Shown here: piece by piece, positions 27,949-38,683 of the stretch
Numbering within the stretch: position 1 is the stretch's first letter
Layout of the letters: each line of letters starts with the position of its first letter
DNA from: Mycobacterium cookii
GTDB taxonomy: Bacteria > Actinomycetota > Actinomycetes > Mycobacteriales > Mycobacteriaceae
Direction of reading: 5' to 3'
Length of the DNA: 64,000 nucleotides
NCBI RefSeq assembly: GCF_010727945.1
Contig: NZ_AP022569.1
Location: 4,836,001-4,900,000 of the forward strand
Translations under genes and position numbers: made by a program
Notes under the pieces: model-generated
What the model saw: only the letters and a program-made list of their open reading frames with translations
The model's database searches: none
What the model was told of the DNA's origin: nothing

Positions 27949-28437
27949 ATGACTGATCAGAAGGGGCTCACCGACGATGAGCTCGATGCATACCGCAGCT
28001 TCATGAGTATGAACCACGTCCTGGGGCGGCATCTGGCCCGGCACCTCAAGCAGGAGTTCGGGCTCTCTGATTCCGATTTCGAGATTCTGGTCAACTTGTC
28101 GGAGTCACCACATCGGCGGATGCGCGCGGTCGAATTGACCCGGGTCACCCAATGGGATAAGACCCGTTTATCGCATCACGTGAGCCGGATGGAGAAACGT
28201 GGCCTGATCCGCAGGGAGGCCTGCGAGGCTCGTTATCCCGACATCGTGCTCACCGACGCCGGCTGGGACGCTATTGTGACTGCCGCGCCAGCGAACGCGG
28301 CTCGCGTCCGGGAATTTTTCATCGACGTGCTTGGCCCTCAGCGGCTGGCAGCACTACGCGACGCCGCTAAAGATGTGATTGCCGCGATCGAAGAACACAT
28401 GAATACGGACTGCCCACCTGAAACAAGCCGATCCTGA
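27949..28437 (+). CDS. MarR-family regulator 1
   Basis: A 162-residue winged-helix regulator with the MarR core SDSDFEILVNLSESP, recognition helix region VTQWDKTRLSHHVSRMEKRG and wing RREACEARYPDIVLTDAG. It is closely similar to the MarR at 34176 (most positions identical over the DNA-binding domain), so both should read the same operator, GGTTGATATGTCAACC, which is found before each. It converges tail-to-tail with methyltransferase 1. The ligand is unknown. Confidence 0.9.
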   Translation: MTDQKGLTDDELDAYRSFMSMNHVLGRHLARHLKQEFGLSDSDFEILVNLSESPHRRMRAVELTRVTQWDKTRLSHHVSRMEKRGLIRREACEARYPDIVLTDAGWDAIVTAAPANAARVREFFIDVLGPQRLAALRDAAKDVIAAIEEHMNTDCPPETSRS

Positions 28438-28512
28438 AGCCAAGCGCAAAGCTCTACCGGGCTGTGGGCTGTCGCGGCCTGTTCACAACGAAGACCAATC
28501 GAGTTAGACGGG

Positions 28513-29250
<738 letters not shown>

Positions 29251-29283
29251 TCAGCGGTGTACGCCACCCGGCGGCTGGCCGGG

Positions 29284-30064
<781 letters not shown>

Positions 30065-30186
30065 GCTGACTCATATCAAAGGCCACAAGTTGCGACCGTC
30101 CATCGTGCGCTTGTTACTGCTGACGGCTGTCGTGCCAGCGAGAATGACTGCGCCGATCCCCAGCGACCTCCCGCAGGCAGACATGT

Positions 30187-31191
30187 TTACTTGGTGACCT
30201 GCGGTATCGCGCTCGAGTCACGGGGGATTTGATCCTTGTGCACTGCGAGCCAGTCGCGGAAAGACTGCAGCTCGGGATTGAGCTCGCGCACCACGGCTAG
30301 ATCCCGGTCCCTGCTGTACCGCTCGGAGTCCTCGGCGAAGTACTGGAACATGTTGCCCATCTCCACCGCGCCCGGGAACGGAAGGGTCCGGAACTCATCC
30401 CAGCTGACCGGCCTGTACGAAACCTTCTCGCCGAGCGCTTCGGTCAATGCGGCCGCGTATCCGTCTCCGGTCAGGTGATCGCCGGCGATGCTGACGGTCT
30501 TTCCGATCAATTCAGGGCCCCGCTTGAAGATGCCCAGCGCGCTCTTGCCGATGTCATCCACGGCGATGCCCGGCACCGGCTGGTCGGCCATGGGCAACGC
30601 GAGCACCAACTCACCGCTGGGGGCGCGCACGGGTCCGAACCCAGGGAACATGAACAAGTTCTCGAAGAAGAACGAGGTTCGCAGGAACGTGGTGGGCACG
30701 CCGTATCGGACAAATATCTCGTCGGCCTCGGCCTTGGCGTCGAAATGCGGCACTTTGTACCGTCCCTCCAGAGTCGGCACCTCGTCGGGGTTAGCGAAAC
30801 GCGTCCGCGTGTCCTCCAGCGTTGACCAGACGAGGTGAGCGACGCCGGCGTCTTTAGCCGCCCGCGCGGCTACCTCCGCCTGCTCGAGTTCCATCTCCGC
30901 TGCTGTGCGCCGGCTTTCGTCCTCCGGGCTGCGCACGGCGAAATAGGCGGTCACTACGAAGGCGCCGTGCGCTCCGTCGAACGCTTTCCGCATGCTGACC
31001 TCGTCGTCGAGGTTGGCTTCGACCACCTCGGCGCCGGCCGTGGTGAGTGCCTGAGCGTTCGCGGAATTAGCGTTGCGGGTCAGCGCTCTTGCCGCATATT
31101 CGTGTTCGGCATCGGCGAGGATCGCCCGGACCAGTCCGCCACCCTGCGTTCCGGTGGCACCGACCACGGCGATGCGCTTGTTTTCATTCAT
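30187..31191 (-). CDS. NmrA-like NAD(P)-binding protein 1
   Basis: A 334-residue Rossmann protein of the NmrA/HSCARG group with dinucleotide-binding VVGATGTQGG near the N-terminus and the family's LVWSTLED and RTSFFFENL segments. Members act as NADP(H) sensors or atypical reductases (isoflavone-reductase-like). It is a paralogue of the protein at 33090, clearly similar along the whole length. Its start, ATG 31191, lies downstream of TetR-type operators (31258-31325), whereas the paralogue is preceded by MarR-type operators, so the two copies appear separately controlled. Confidence 0.88.
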   Translation of the reverse strand: MNENKRIAVVGATGTQGGGLVRAILADAEHEYAARALTRNANSANAQALTTAGAEVVEANLDDEVSMRKAFDGAHGAFVVTAYFAVRSPEDESRRTAAEMELEQAEVAARAAKDAGVAHLVWSTLEDTRTRFANPDEVPTLEGRYKVPHFDAKAEADEIFVRYGVPTTFLRTSFFFENLFMFPGFGPVRAPSGELVLALPMADQPVPGIAVDDIGKSALGIFKRGPELIGKTVSIAGDHLTGDGYAAALTEALGEKVSYRPVSWDEFRTLPFPGAVEMGNMFQYFAEDSERYSRDRDLAVVRELNPELQSFRDWLAVHKDQIPRDSSAIPQVTK

Positions 31192-31257
31192 GTTTTTCTC
31201 CCTTTTCTTGTTTCCCGCCGCCGCTGTGCGCGGGGGATGTCAGTGCCGTTCTGCGTT

Positions 31258-31325
31258 TAAGAAACGCCGAAGTATCTTATTTTGAAAGGTTAGTTCGCGG
31301 CGTTACGAAACGCAACAGTATCTAG
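31258..31325. promoter_or_regulatory. Pair of TetR-type operators before NmrA-like gene 1
   Basis: TAAGAAAC-GCCGAA-GTATCTTA at 31258-31279 and TACGAAAC-GCAACA-GTATCTAG at 31304-31325, 46 bp apart. They match, in reverse orientation, sites at 35476, 37916 and 38684. The stretch 31326-31576 holds nothing else I can identify. Confidence 0.75.
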
Positions 31326-31576
31326 CGTGCCGAAGGATTAGTGGCGAGTTCAACCGCGTGACGATGTCCGCTATCACCAGCTACGCCTCTCTAATTCACA
31401 CGTAGTAAGCCACTTCTACGGGGACGCGGATGCACGAGTCGCACCGGGTCGGCGCCGATACCAAGCCCGGGCAAGCCATCCAAGCTCGATACGGATTCGT
31501 ATCTAACCCAGCTACGGCCACCGTGGCTGCGGCAACCAAGAGCAGTAAGCCGGGTGTATTGCCGCTGGGCGCCCTT

Positions 31577-32920
31577 TCACGCGCCCGTCAGGGCCGCCAG
31601 GATGCGTGAGGGGGTAAGGCGCCGTTCGGGGTCAATCGCCGTCTGAAGCCGGACCAGCCGTTGCCCCGCTACCGGTGGAAGTGCGTCGGCGACTTTGGCG
31701 CGGCCCTGGGCGAACGATGCGGCTGCCTGTCCTATGTCGGCGGATTCCGCGGCTTCACGGACTCGGGTGAGCCCGTTTTCGGTGGCCGCGCGGGAATCAG
31801 GGTCGGTTACCCGTCCCACCGCATGCAGCACAAAGGGGCCGGGCGCTTTGGTTAGCGCGCCATCGCGCGCTGGCGCCGGGGTGCCCACGTTGCGCAACTC
31901 GATCATCGTCGTCGGCGAGTCCGGCGCGGCCGCAGTGTCCAGAACGTCCGCGGCCAGCTTCGGCGTTGTCGCACTGAGCCAGCGGCCGGTGCCGAGCACG
32001 GGTGTCGGATTTGGGGGATCGAGGTGGATCTGAGCCAGCCGGGCCGCATCGGCGGGTGCCCAGGCGCTGTCGAGCACAGGCGGTGGTGCGCCGCGTAGGG
32101 CACGCAGCAGCGGGGCGGCCGCGTCGGGGCCGGCGGGCGAAGCGAACGCCAGGTGCACGATCGGAACTCCCCGCAACCTCGTCGGGAATGGCCAGTCCGG
32201 CGGGGTGTGCACGACACTGATATGGGTCGACAGCGCATCACCGATGTCGCTCATGGCCTGCGCCCATGCCTCCGCGACCGGCCGAAGCGCAGTGATGTCC
32301 CACAATTGGTAGCCCGCCCATACCGCTTGAGGCGCAACGAGATCCAGTGTGAGGCTGGTGGCGATGCCCACACCGCCGCCGCCGCGGAACGCCCATAAGG
32401 CTGCGCGGTCTACCGGATTAGGTGCATCTTCGGTCGCCCTGCGCAGGCGTCCGTCGCCGTCGATGTAGTCCACAGCTACCAGTGCCGAGCTGGCCATCCC
32501 GTATGGATGGGTGAGCCATCCCACGCCGCCGCCGAAGGTGTAGCCGGCCACCGAGACCGTCGGCGAGGACCCGGCCAACCCGAACAAGCCGTCCCGCTGC
32601 GCCCGGGAGTTGAGGGCGGACCACGTCGTCCCCGCGCCCACGCGGGCGAGGCGGGCGCCGGCATCAATCGATACCGTGTCCAGCGCAGCGGTGTCGACGA
32701 GCACGCGGTGCGGTCCGATCGGTGCGCCCGCGCCATGTCCGGTGGCCTGCACGGCCACGCCCAGATTCCGATCGGCGGCCCAGCGCACCGCCTCGGCCGC
32801 CTCCCCGGCACTTTGCGGACGAGCCACAACCGCCGGCTGCTGCGTCACGCTGGAGTTGCGCGGGGTGGTCGCGGCTTGATATGCCGCGCTGCCCGGCCAT
32901 GCTAATAAATCGTTTCTCAT
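31577..32920 (-). CDS. FAD-binding (PCMH/berberine-bridge-like) oxidase
   Basis: A 447-residue flavoprotein with an N-terminal PCMH FAD domain: VQATGHGAGAP contains the His that in this family often binds FAD covalently, followed by VGAGTTWSALN and GYTFGGGVGWL. The second (Cys) attachment site of berberine-bridge enzymes is not seen, and the C-terminal motif is IDPERRLTPSRIL rather than the usual DPxN form. The start ATG 32920 has an AAAGGAG ribosome site 9 bases upstream. It lies between the two NmrA-like genes on the same strand. Substrate unknown. Confidence 0.87.
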   Translation of the reverse strand: MRNDLLAWPGSAAYQAATTPRNSSVTQQPAVVARPQSAGEAAEAVRWAADRNLGVAVQATGHGAGAPIGPHRVLVDTAALDTVSIDAGARLARVGAGTTWSALNSRAQRDGLFGLAGSSPTVSVAGYTFGGGVGWLTHPYGMASSALVAVDYIDGDGRLRRATEDAPNPVDRAALWAFRGGGGVGIATSLTLDLVAPQAVWAGYQLWDITALRPVAEAWAQAMSDIGDALSTHISVVHTPPDWPFPTRLRGVPIVHLAFASPAGPDAAAPLLRALRGAPPPVLDSAWAPADAARLAQIHLDPPNPTPVLGTGRWLSATTPKLAADVLDTAAAPDSPTTMIELRNVGTPAPARDGALTKAPGPFVLHAVGRVTDPDSRAATENGLTRVREAAESADIGQAAASFAQGRAKVADALPPVAGQRLVRLQTAIDPERRLTPSRILAALTGA

Positions 32921-33089
32921 CTCACTAAGCTCCTTTTTTTGTGAAACCGCCGCGCTAAGCACCGGTGGCCCTTGTCAATTCGGCTGTCGGCGCGACCGCC
33001 GGCGCCTCTACTGCGATGAGGGTCAACGAAGGCGCCCCCCCGCTGTCCGCCGACGGGCACGACGACCTGCTGACCCAGGGCACCGCGCG

Positions 33090-34064
33090 TCAGCCGATCG
33101 GGATTTGATCCTTGTGCAACGCCAGCCAGTCGCGGAAAGACTGCAGCTCGGGGTTGATCTCGCGCACCGCGGTCAGGTCACGGTCGCCGATGAATTGCTC
33201 AGCGTCCTCGGCGTAATACTGGAACATGTTGCCGAACTCGACCGCGCCGGGAAAGCCCAAGGCTCGGTAGCCATCCCAGCTCATCGGTTGGTAGGCAACC
33301 ATTTCGCCAAGCGCGTCACTGAATGCCGCCGCGTACTGCTCACCGGTCAAGTGATCGCCAGCGATGCTCACGGTCTTGCCGACGAGATCTGGACGCTTGA
33401 AGATGCCCAGGGCGGTCTTGCCGATGTCATCCACTGCGATGCCCGCCACCGGCTGATCACCCATGGGCAACGTAAGCAGCAGCTCACCGCTCGGGATACG
33501 CACGGGTCCAAAGCCAGGGAACATAACGAAGTTGTCGAAGAAGAAAGTGGTTCGCAAAAAAGTCGTAGGAACACCGTGTCGGACAAAGATTTCGTCGGCC
33601 TCGGCTTTTGCGTCGAAGTGCGGCACTTTGTAGCGCCCATCGAGGGTGGGCACCTTCTCGTCGTCGACGAAACGCCCGCGGGTGTCCTCAAGCGTGGACC
33701 AGATGACGTGAGCCACTCCGGCGTCTTTGGCTGCCTTGGCCGCGATTTCGGCCTGCTGGAGCTCCATCTCGGCTGACGTCCGCCGGCCGTAGTCCTCCGG
33801 GGTGCGTTGCGCGAAATAGTTGGTCACCACGTAGGCGCCGTAGGCCCCGTCGAACGCTTTCCGGATGCCGGCCTCGTCTTCGAGGTCGGCTTCGACCACC
33901 TCGGCCCCCGCCTTGACCAGCCCCTGCGCACTGGCGGAATGCGCGTTACGCGTCAGGGCTCGTGGGGTAAATCGTTGTTCGTCGTCGGACAGGATGGCCC
34001 GCAGCAGTCCGCCGCCCTGCGATCCGGTGGCACCAACGACAGCGATTCGCTTTTGTTCGCTCAT
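33090..34064 (-). CDS. NmrA-like NAD(P)-binding protein 2
   Basis: A 324-residue NmrA-family Rossmann protein (VVGATGSQGG; VIWSTLEDTRG; RTTFFFDNFVMF), paralogue of the protein at 30187. The start ATG 34064 (MSEQKRIAVVG) is supported by alignment with the paralogue; ATG 34070 would also fit the ribosome site GAAAGAAG. It is divergent from marR2, and the 111 bases between hold two GGTTGATATxTCAACC operators, one near each start. The 170 bases between this gene and the flavin oxidase hold no clear gene. Confidence 0.88.
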   Translation of the reverse strand: MSEQKRIAVVGATGSQGGGLLRAILSDDEQRFTPRALTRNAHSASAQGLVKAGAEVVEADLEDEAGIRKAFDGAYGAYVVTNYFAQRTPEDYGRRTSAEMELQQAEIAAKAAKDAGVAHVIWSTLEDTRGRFVDDEKVPTLDGRYKVPHFDAKAEADEIFVRHGVPTTFLRTTFFFDNFVMFPGFGPVRIPSGELLLTLPMGDQPVAGIAVDDIGKTALGIFKRPDLVGKTVSIAGDHLTGEQYAAAFSDALGEMVAYQPMSWDGYRALGFPGAVEFGNMFQYYAEDAEQFIGDRDLTAVREINPELQSFRDWLALHKDQIPIG

Positions 34065-34098
34065 GATCATTCTTCTTTCACTAGTGAGATCCGACTTG

Positions 34099-34154
34099 GG
34101 TTGATATATCAACCTAGGTATAGACGGTACGAGGTTTAGGTTGATATGTCAACC
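34099..34154. promoter_or_regulatory. Pair of MarR-type operators in a divergent promoter region
   Basis: GGTTGATATATCAACC at 34099-34114 and GGTTGATATGTCAACC at 34139-34154, 40 bp apart, the same spacing as at 30009/30049. One lies 35 bases before the NmrA-like gene 2, the other 22 bases before marR2. Confidence 0.85.
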
Positions 34155-34175
34155 CGTGGGAGTAGAATCGACGTC

Positions 34176-34646
34176 ATGACCGGTCAGCAGGGGCTTAGCG
34201 AGCAGGAGCTCGCTGCGTGGCGCAGCTTCATGACCATGCAGCATTCGCTGGGCCGGCACCTGACCCGACGCCTCAAGCAGGAGTCGGGGCTCTCGGATTC
34301 CGATTTCGAGGTGCTGGTCAACTTGTCGGAGTCACCCCACGGGCGGATGCGCGCGGTGCAGTTGGCCGCAGTCACCCAATGGGACAAAACCCGGTTATCG
34401 CATCACCTGAGCCGGATGGAGAAACGGGGCCTGATTCGCCGCCAATCCTGCGATGCTCGCTACCCCGACATTGTGCTCACCGACGCCGGCCGGGATGCCT
34501 TCGTCGCGTCGGCGCCGGCGAACGCTGCTCGCGTGCGCAGATGCTTCATCGACGTGCTCGGCCCTCAGCGGCTCGAAACGCTACGCCAAGCCGCCGAAGA
34601 TGTGATCGCCGCCGTGCAAGGTCAAATTGAGCCGACGCCCATCTGA
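34176..34646 (+). CDS. MarR-family regulator 2
   Basis: A 156-residue winged-helix regulator, paralogue of the one at 27949 (MTGQQGLSEQEL against MTDQKGLTDDEL at the N-terminus, near-identical DNA-binding region VTQWDKTRLSHHLSRMEKRG). The start ATG 34176 is set by this alignment; the frame's earlier ATG at 34146 overlaps the operator. It presumably represses itself and the divergent NmrA-like gene through the operator pair. Confidence 0.9.
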   Translation: MTGQQGLSEQELAAWRSFMTMQHSLGRHLTRRLKQESGLSDSDFEVLVNLSESPHGRMRAVQLAAVTQWDKTRLSHHLSRMEKRGLIRRQSCDARYPDIVLTDAGRDAFVASAPANAARVRRCFIDVLGPQRLETLRQAAEDVIAAVQGQIEPTPI

Positions 34647-34746
34647 AAATACGCGAGATGCAGGGGGTTTCGCTCTGGTCGCGCATCGGCCAATCGAGCG
34701 TGTTCAGCGCGGTGTTGTGCCCCTGGTGCTGGCATGACTTCGCCTC

Positions 34747-35463
34747 CTAGTTGCAGATGCGCAAAACCGTTGCGGCGCAGGCCTGGTCGCCCTCCGCGGA
34801 CGTCATCGGAAGTTGGATTCCCTCGATGATCAGATCGAGCATATGCGTTGATGACGCCGGTTGGTTTACGCTCGAAGGCCCTCGCCACAGGCTGCTCATC
34901 AAGAGCACCAGTTCGCGAGCGTCGACATCGGATCGGATCTCACCGGCGTCCTTGCCGGCGTCGAGCAATCTGGTGGCGGCACCAATCAGCAGGCTTTCCT
35001 CGTTTTCCTCCGCGGCCGGCGAGGCTACGGGAAGGGCGGCGGCTAAGTCCTGTTTGTTGGCAGCGAACGACGCTATAACGCCGAACCATAACCGTAACGC
35101 GGTCAGCGGTGGATGCGTCCTGAGCAGCGCCTCGGCCAGTTCTTCCAACATTTGTAGGTCGTTTCGGTACACCTCCGCCAGCAGCGCCTGTCGGTCGGGA
35201 AAGTGGCGGTAGAGGGTTCCCTGGCCCACCCCCGCCTCCTTGGCGATTGACCGCAAGGATGCATCTTGCGAGTTGGCGAGAACGGTTCGCGCGGCATGCA
35301 CGATTCGGGCATGGTTGCGTTGCGCATCCGAACGAGGCAGTCGCGACCTCGTCGGCACCTCGTCTTGCTGATGGGCAATGACGTGGTTGGCACGGCTAGC
35401 CGCGTCGGCCCCGTCGGGCACCGTTCCCACGGTGTGGAGTGGGGATTGGGCACTGCTGGACAC
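34747..35463 (-). CDS. TetR-family regulator 1
   Basis: A 238-residue regulator with a TetR helix-turn-helix (LRSIAKEAGVGQGTLYRHFP) and a ligand-binding C-terminal domain. The start GTG 35463 has AGAGG 8 bases upstream; GTG 35472 is an alternative. A TAAGATAC-N6-GTTTCTTA site begins 13 bases upstream of the chosen start, so autorepression is likely. Longer frame beyond 35472 crosses the operator and is discounted. Confidence 0.86.
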   Translation of the reverse strand: MSSSAQSPLHTVGTVPDGADAASRANHVIAHQQDEVPTRSRLPRSDAQRNHARIVHAARTVLANSQDASLRSIAKEAGVGQGTLYRHFPDRQALLAEVYRNDLQMLEELAEALLRTHPPLTALRLWFGVIASFAANKQDLAAALPVASPAAEENEESLLIGAATRLLDAGKDAGEIRSDVDARELVLLMSSLWRGPSSVNQPASSTHMLDLIIEGIQLPMTSAEGDQACAATVLRICN

Positions 35464-35475
35464 GTCAATCACCTC

Positions 35476-35497
35476 TAAGATACGCGACAGTTTCTTA
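35476..35497. promoter_or_regulatory. TetR-type operator before TetR regulator 1
   Basis: TAAGATAC-GCGACA-GTTTCTTA. It shares the extended 5' context ACCTCTAAGATACGC with the site at 37916. Confidence 0.78.
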
Positions 35498-35620
35498 TCT
35501 TCAAAGTAACTGTGTGCCGCGAGAACCGCAATAGGTCTTGGAGGGTTGCTTCGAAAGGCGTTACGTCGCAAACGGTAGAGCCGTGGAGCTCGGGGGTCGC
35601 GTGCTCATGCCTCGTTCTTC

Positions 35621-35689
35621 CGAGGTACTATTGCGTTTCTTGCGTCCAACGAGTTAACTTGGCTTCGCAAGAAGCCGAACCGTCCTTTC
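35621..35689. promoter_or_regulatory. Further TetR-type site upstream of the channel-like gene
   Basis: CGAGGTAC-TATTGC-GTTTCTTG at 35621-35642, very like the site at 38684 (shared GGTACT-TTG-GTTTCTT). A weak second match, CAAGAAGC-CGAACC-GTCCTTTC, lies 47 bp on at 35668-35689. The remaining 170 bases to the gene at 35857 show no other feature. Confidence 0.55.
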
Positions 35690-35856
35690 GAAGGATGGCG
35701 CGGCAGCTTCGCCGACGCTGTGTGTTCTTTCCCGTTTGAACGCTCGGCACGTCGCTGTACGGGCCTGCTTCCGGCGGAACATGGACCCGAGGAGATGAGT
35801 TGAAGGTCTGTATCGGGTTTGGCCGCCAAAGTAGCCTGTTCGCCTAACTTGTTGCG

Positions 35857-36981
35857 ATGCTTGGCATTTGGTTTGGCTTCGCTGCGGGGCTGATTATCGT
35901 AATCGGTGCTCTGTCCAGCGTCGTTGGCACGCTTGTCGTGCCACGCGCGGTCAACTCTCGAATCTCGCGCGCGGTCGGGCGGAGCCTCGACGGCGTGTTC
36001 TTGGTATTGGTTCGGTCGGTTCGCTCCTATGAGCGCCGCGACCGGATTTTGGCGTGGCAATCGCCTCTGACCTTGCTTGTCCGGCTTACGGCGTGGCTCG
36101 CTTTGCTCGTCGCGGACTTCACGCTGTTGCTTTTGCCGAGTGTGAAAGGTCATCTGGGACAGGCTGTCTCCGAGGCCGGTTCGTCGATGTTCACCCTGGG
36201 GTACGCAGCGCCGATCGGCGCTGGCGGTACCGCCGTCCATTATCTGGCGGCATTCACCGGCTTGGTTGTGATCGGATTGCAAGTCGGATACCTGCCTGCG
36301 CTGTACGCCGCGTTCAATCGGCGTGAAACGGAGGTCAGCTTGCTTGGCTCACGCGCGGGTGTCCCCGCGTGGGGGCCAGAAATTCTCGCTCGTACCAAGT
36401 GGGGCATTCAAGACGGCGACATCCGACCGGTCCTCGAGACGTTGTTCGTTTCCTGGGAGCGGTGGGCCGCGGAGGTCGCCGAGTCCCACACCACCTATTT
36501 GACCCTGGCCCGGTTCCGCTCTCCTCAGCCGATGTCGCACTGGTTGATCTCGCTGATTGCCGTGATGGATGCCGCCGCAATGCATCTGGCGCTAGCCCCG
36601 TCGTCGGAACCCAAACTGGCCGCGCGCCTGGCATTACGAACGGGCTTTGTCGCGCTGGAACAGATCGCCCGTGCAATGCAGCAATCGGTATCCGACGAGC
36701 CGGACCCTGATGCCCCAATTTCGGACACATACGACGAGTTTCGAGGGGCCAGCGCGATGTTGCGCGAACTCGGCTACCCGATCGACCGCTCCGATGAAGA
36801 GTCGTGGTCGCACTTTCGCGGTTGGCGCGCCAATTACGATGCCGTTGCCCTTGTGCTTGCACAGCTTCTTGACGCGCCCCCCGCATTATGGACAGGAACG
36901 CGGCGCTGGCCCTCAACCCAGATACCGCCTCGCCGCCCAGCCGCCATGCTGGCACGCGCTGCCGGTCACAAGCGAATTTAG
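35857..36981 (+). CDS. Membrane protein with degenerate K+-channel-like pore
   Basis: A 374-residue protein with an N-terminal helix (IWFGFAAGLIIVIGALSSVV), a second hydrophobic hairpin (about residues 70-90), then SSMFTLGYAAP followed by a helix (YLAAFTGLVVIGLQVGYLP). This looks like the pore-helix/filter/inner-helix unit of two-transmembrane channels, but the filter reads TLGYA instead of TVGYG, so K+ selectivity is doubtful. The cytoplasmic remainder (about residues 150-374) is not a TrkA/RCK domain and I do not recognise it. Confidence 0.7.
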   Translation: MLGIWFGFAAGLIIVIGALSSVVGTLVVPRAVNSRISRAVGRSLDGVFLVLVRSVRSYERRDRILAWQSPLTLLVRLTAWLALLVADFTLLLLPSVKGHLGQAVSEAGSSMFTLGYAAPIGAGGTAVHYLAAFTGLVVIGLQVGYLPALYAAFNRRETEVSLLGSRAGVPAWGPEILARTKWGIQDGDIRPVLETLFVSWERWAAEVAESHTTYLTLARFRSPQPMSHWLISLIAVMDAAAMHLALAPSSEPKLAARLALRTGFVALEQIARAMQQSVSDEPDPDAPISDTYDEFRGASAMLRELGYPIDRSDEESWSHFRGWRANYDAVALVLAQLLDAPPALWTGTRRWPSTQIPPRRPAAMLARAAGHKRI

Positions 36982-37065
36982 TTGCTTGCCGTCGAATTCG
37001 CCCTGACCAATGCCACATTGACGGTGAAGCTGGTAGCCCGGTTAGGGTGCATGTTGGCCGGAGTT

Positions 37066-37533
37066 CTACGGCTGGGCCGCTCTGGCGTGGAGACGAATTA
37101 CCGGCATCAAGCGGTCAGTCTTCTCGGTGTATTTAGCGAACCTCGGTGATGCCTTGATAATTTGGCGCCAGGCTGATTCGCGATCGGCACCATGGAGCTG
37201 TTCGGCGCTCACCGGAATGCTGCGGCCGGCCAGATTGATTTCCACTTGGTCTGGATGGGCGGCGAGGTTGTAATACCAGGACGGGTTCTTGGCTGCCCCG
37301 TTCGCGGACGCCACGATCAGCCAGCTGTGGTCGCTGTCGGCAAACCATGCCACGGGTGTGTCTCGTTTTTCTCCGCTTTTGCGGCCAACGGTCGTCAGCA
37401 CCAAGGCGTCGAGTCCCATAATCTTTCCGCCTTTGCGACGGATACGGTTCATGTTCCAGTTGTTGATTGCCTTCATTAGCCGTCCGCCAGGCTGGCGGGC
37501 GCCGCGCGTGCCGTTGCGGGTGTCAAAAGTCAT
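37066..37533 (-). CDS. Ddn-type deazaflavin (F420)-dependent nitroreductase family protein
   Basis: A 155-residue protein of the DUF385/Ddn family, small split-barrel enzymes that use F420H2. Visible family features are LVLTTVGRKSG, VAWFADSDHSWLIVAS, GAAKNPSWYYNLAAHP and the C-terminal RLMPVIRL. Members reduce quinones and activate nitroimidazoles; the native substrate of this one is unknown. It is transcribed toward the channel-like gene. With the LLM enzyme at 38854 it gives the island two F420-type proteins. Confidence 0.9.
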   Translation of the reverse strand: MTFDTRNGTRGARQPGGRLMKAINNWNMNRIRRKGGKIMGLDALVLTTVGRKSGEKRDTPVAWFADSDHSWLIVASANGAAKNPSWYYNLAAHPDQVEINLAGRSIPVSAEQLHGADRESAWRQIIKASPRFAKYTEKTDRLMPVIRLHARAAQP

Positions 37534-37915
37534 GGCCTGTCCTTTTGGATGGATGGGTTAGGCGCGACGTAGCCGTGTTGTCTCTGTGGGCTTCGATCGT
37601 TTGGCCCAATAATTCTCGTGTCAGTCCGAGCACGGCCGCGACGCCATCTTATGGTGGATAGGTCGAGCCTCCAGGCTGCTGCGGCCGGGGGCGTCGAAGA
37701 AGCTCTGGTGGTTAGGAGGGGCCGTTGAGAGCAGGGGTGCGACGACGGCCGCCACGTCGTCGACCGACGGAATCGGCCCAGGGCGCACCAGCAACGCACG
37801 GACGCCTCGCGGTTAGCACTTCGGCCAGCCAGGCGGGTGTTCTTGTTGCCATACCTGCTGGCCGTATCGGCGGCGCCCAGGGGTGATCGCGGTTTTCCCG
37901 GCATCCGGACACCTC
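37534..37915. other. Intergenic stretch, possible gene relic
   Basis: No intact gene is visible. A minus-strand run with protein-like composition (VDDVAAVVAPLLSTAPPNHQ) is open for about 60 codons but lacks a start and changes frame relative to neighbouring open stretches. I could not assign a family. Confidence 0.4.
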
Positions 37916-37983
37916 TAAGATACGCAGATGTTTCTTCTGACTCGACGGTAGTCCGTAGGATCAAGGGGCGCAACAGTTTCTTA
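37916..37983. promoter_or_regulatory. Pair of TetR-type operators before TetR regulator 2
   Basis: TAAGATAC-GCAGAT-GTTTCTTC at 37916-37937 and a weaker CAAGGGGC-GCAACA-GTTTCTTA at 37962-37983. The 46-bp spacing is the same as at 31258/31304. The second site ends 13 bases before the ATG. Confidence 0.72.
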
Positions 37984-37996
37984 GAAAGGATTTTTT

Positions 37997-38662
37997 ATGG
38001 GCAAGATCCGCCGGCACGGCGCGGAACTCGACGCCGCGATTGAGTCGGCAGTCTTGGAGCTGGTCACACGGCACGGCGCGGCCGGCGTCACGATGGATGC
38101 CGTTGCCGCGGCTGCCAAGACCAGCAAGCCCGTGCTGTATCGACGCTGGCCTGATAGCCGGTCAATGCTACGAGACGTGTTGCTGCGCATGGTGATAGCA
38201 GTCGCTGCCCCCAGCGTCGATACCGGCAGCTACCGCTCCGACATGCTGGCCGTCCTGCGTGCATGGAAAAGGATGTTCACCGGTCCGCGCGGCCCGGCGA
38301 TGCGGGCCGTGATCGCCACTATGTCGCACGACGCCGTTTTGGCAGAGGCCTTCCGTAACGGTGTGATCAGCTGGCGGCGCAAGGAAATGGCCGCACTACT
38401 GGACCGCGGCATTGCTCGCGGGGATGTGCGCGCCGACGTGCCGACCGACATTGTGTGGTCACTGGCGCAAAGCGTGCTGTTTCACCGCCTGCTCATCTCG
38501 GGCGAGCCCATCACCGACGAGCTCGTGGTCCGCCTCGTCGACGAACTACTCGTGCCGTTTGTCGCCCCCCACGCCAGTGCCCAGCCGAAGACGCAGCCCA
38601 CCCGGCGCCGTTCCCCCGCCAGAAGGAACAAGCCTCGACGTCAAGACCCTATTGCAGGATAA
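37997..38662 (+). CDS. TetR-family regulator 2
   Basis: A 221-residue regulator with the TetR helix-turn-helix VTMDAVAAAAKTSKPVLYRR and a C-terminal domain resembling TetR_C_11-type members. It ends in an unusual basic tail (RRRSPARRNKPRRQ), which could add non-specific DNA contact. The start ATG 37997 is preceded by AGAAAGGA. Only about 20 bases separate its stop from the operator pair of the LLM oxidoreductase gene, so it is a candidate regulator of that gene as well as itself. Confidence 0.88.
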   Translation: MGKIRRHGAELDAAIESAVLELVTRHGAAGVTMDAVAAAAKTSKPVLYRRWPDSRSMLRDVLLRMVIAVAAPSVDTGSYRSDMLAVLRAWKRMFTGPRGPAMRAVIATMSHDAVLAEAFRNGVISWRRKEMAALLDRGIARGDVRADVPTDIVWSLAQSVLFHRLLISGEPITDELVVRLVDELLVPFVAPHASAQPKTQPTRRRSPARRNKPRRQDPIAG

Positions 38663-38683
38663 CTGGTGGCCGTTCAACTCCTC

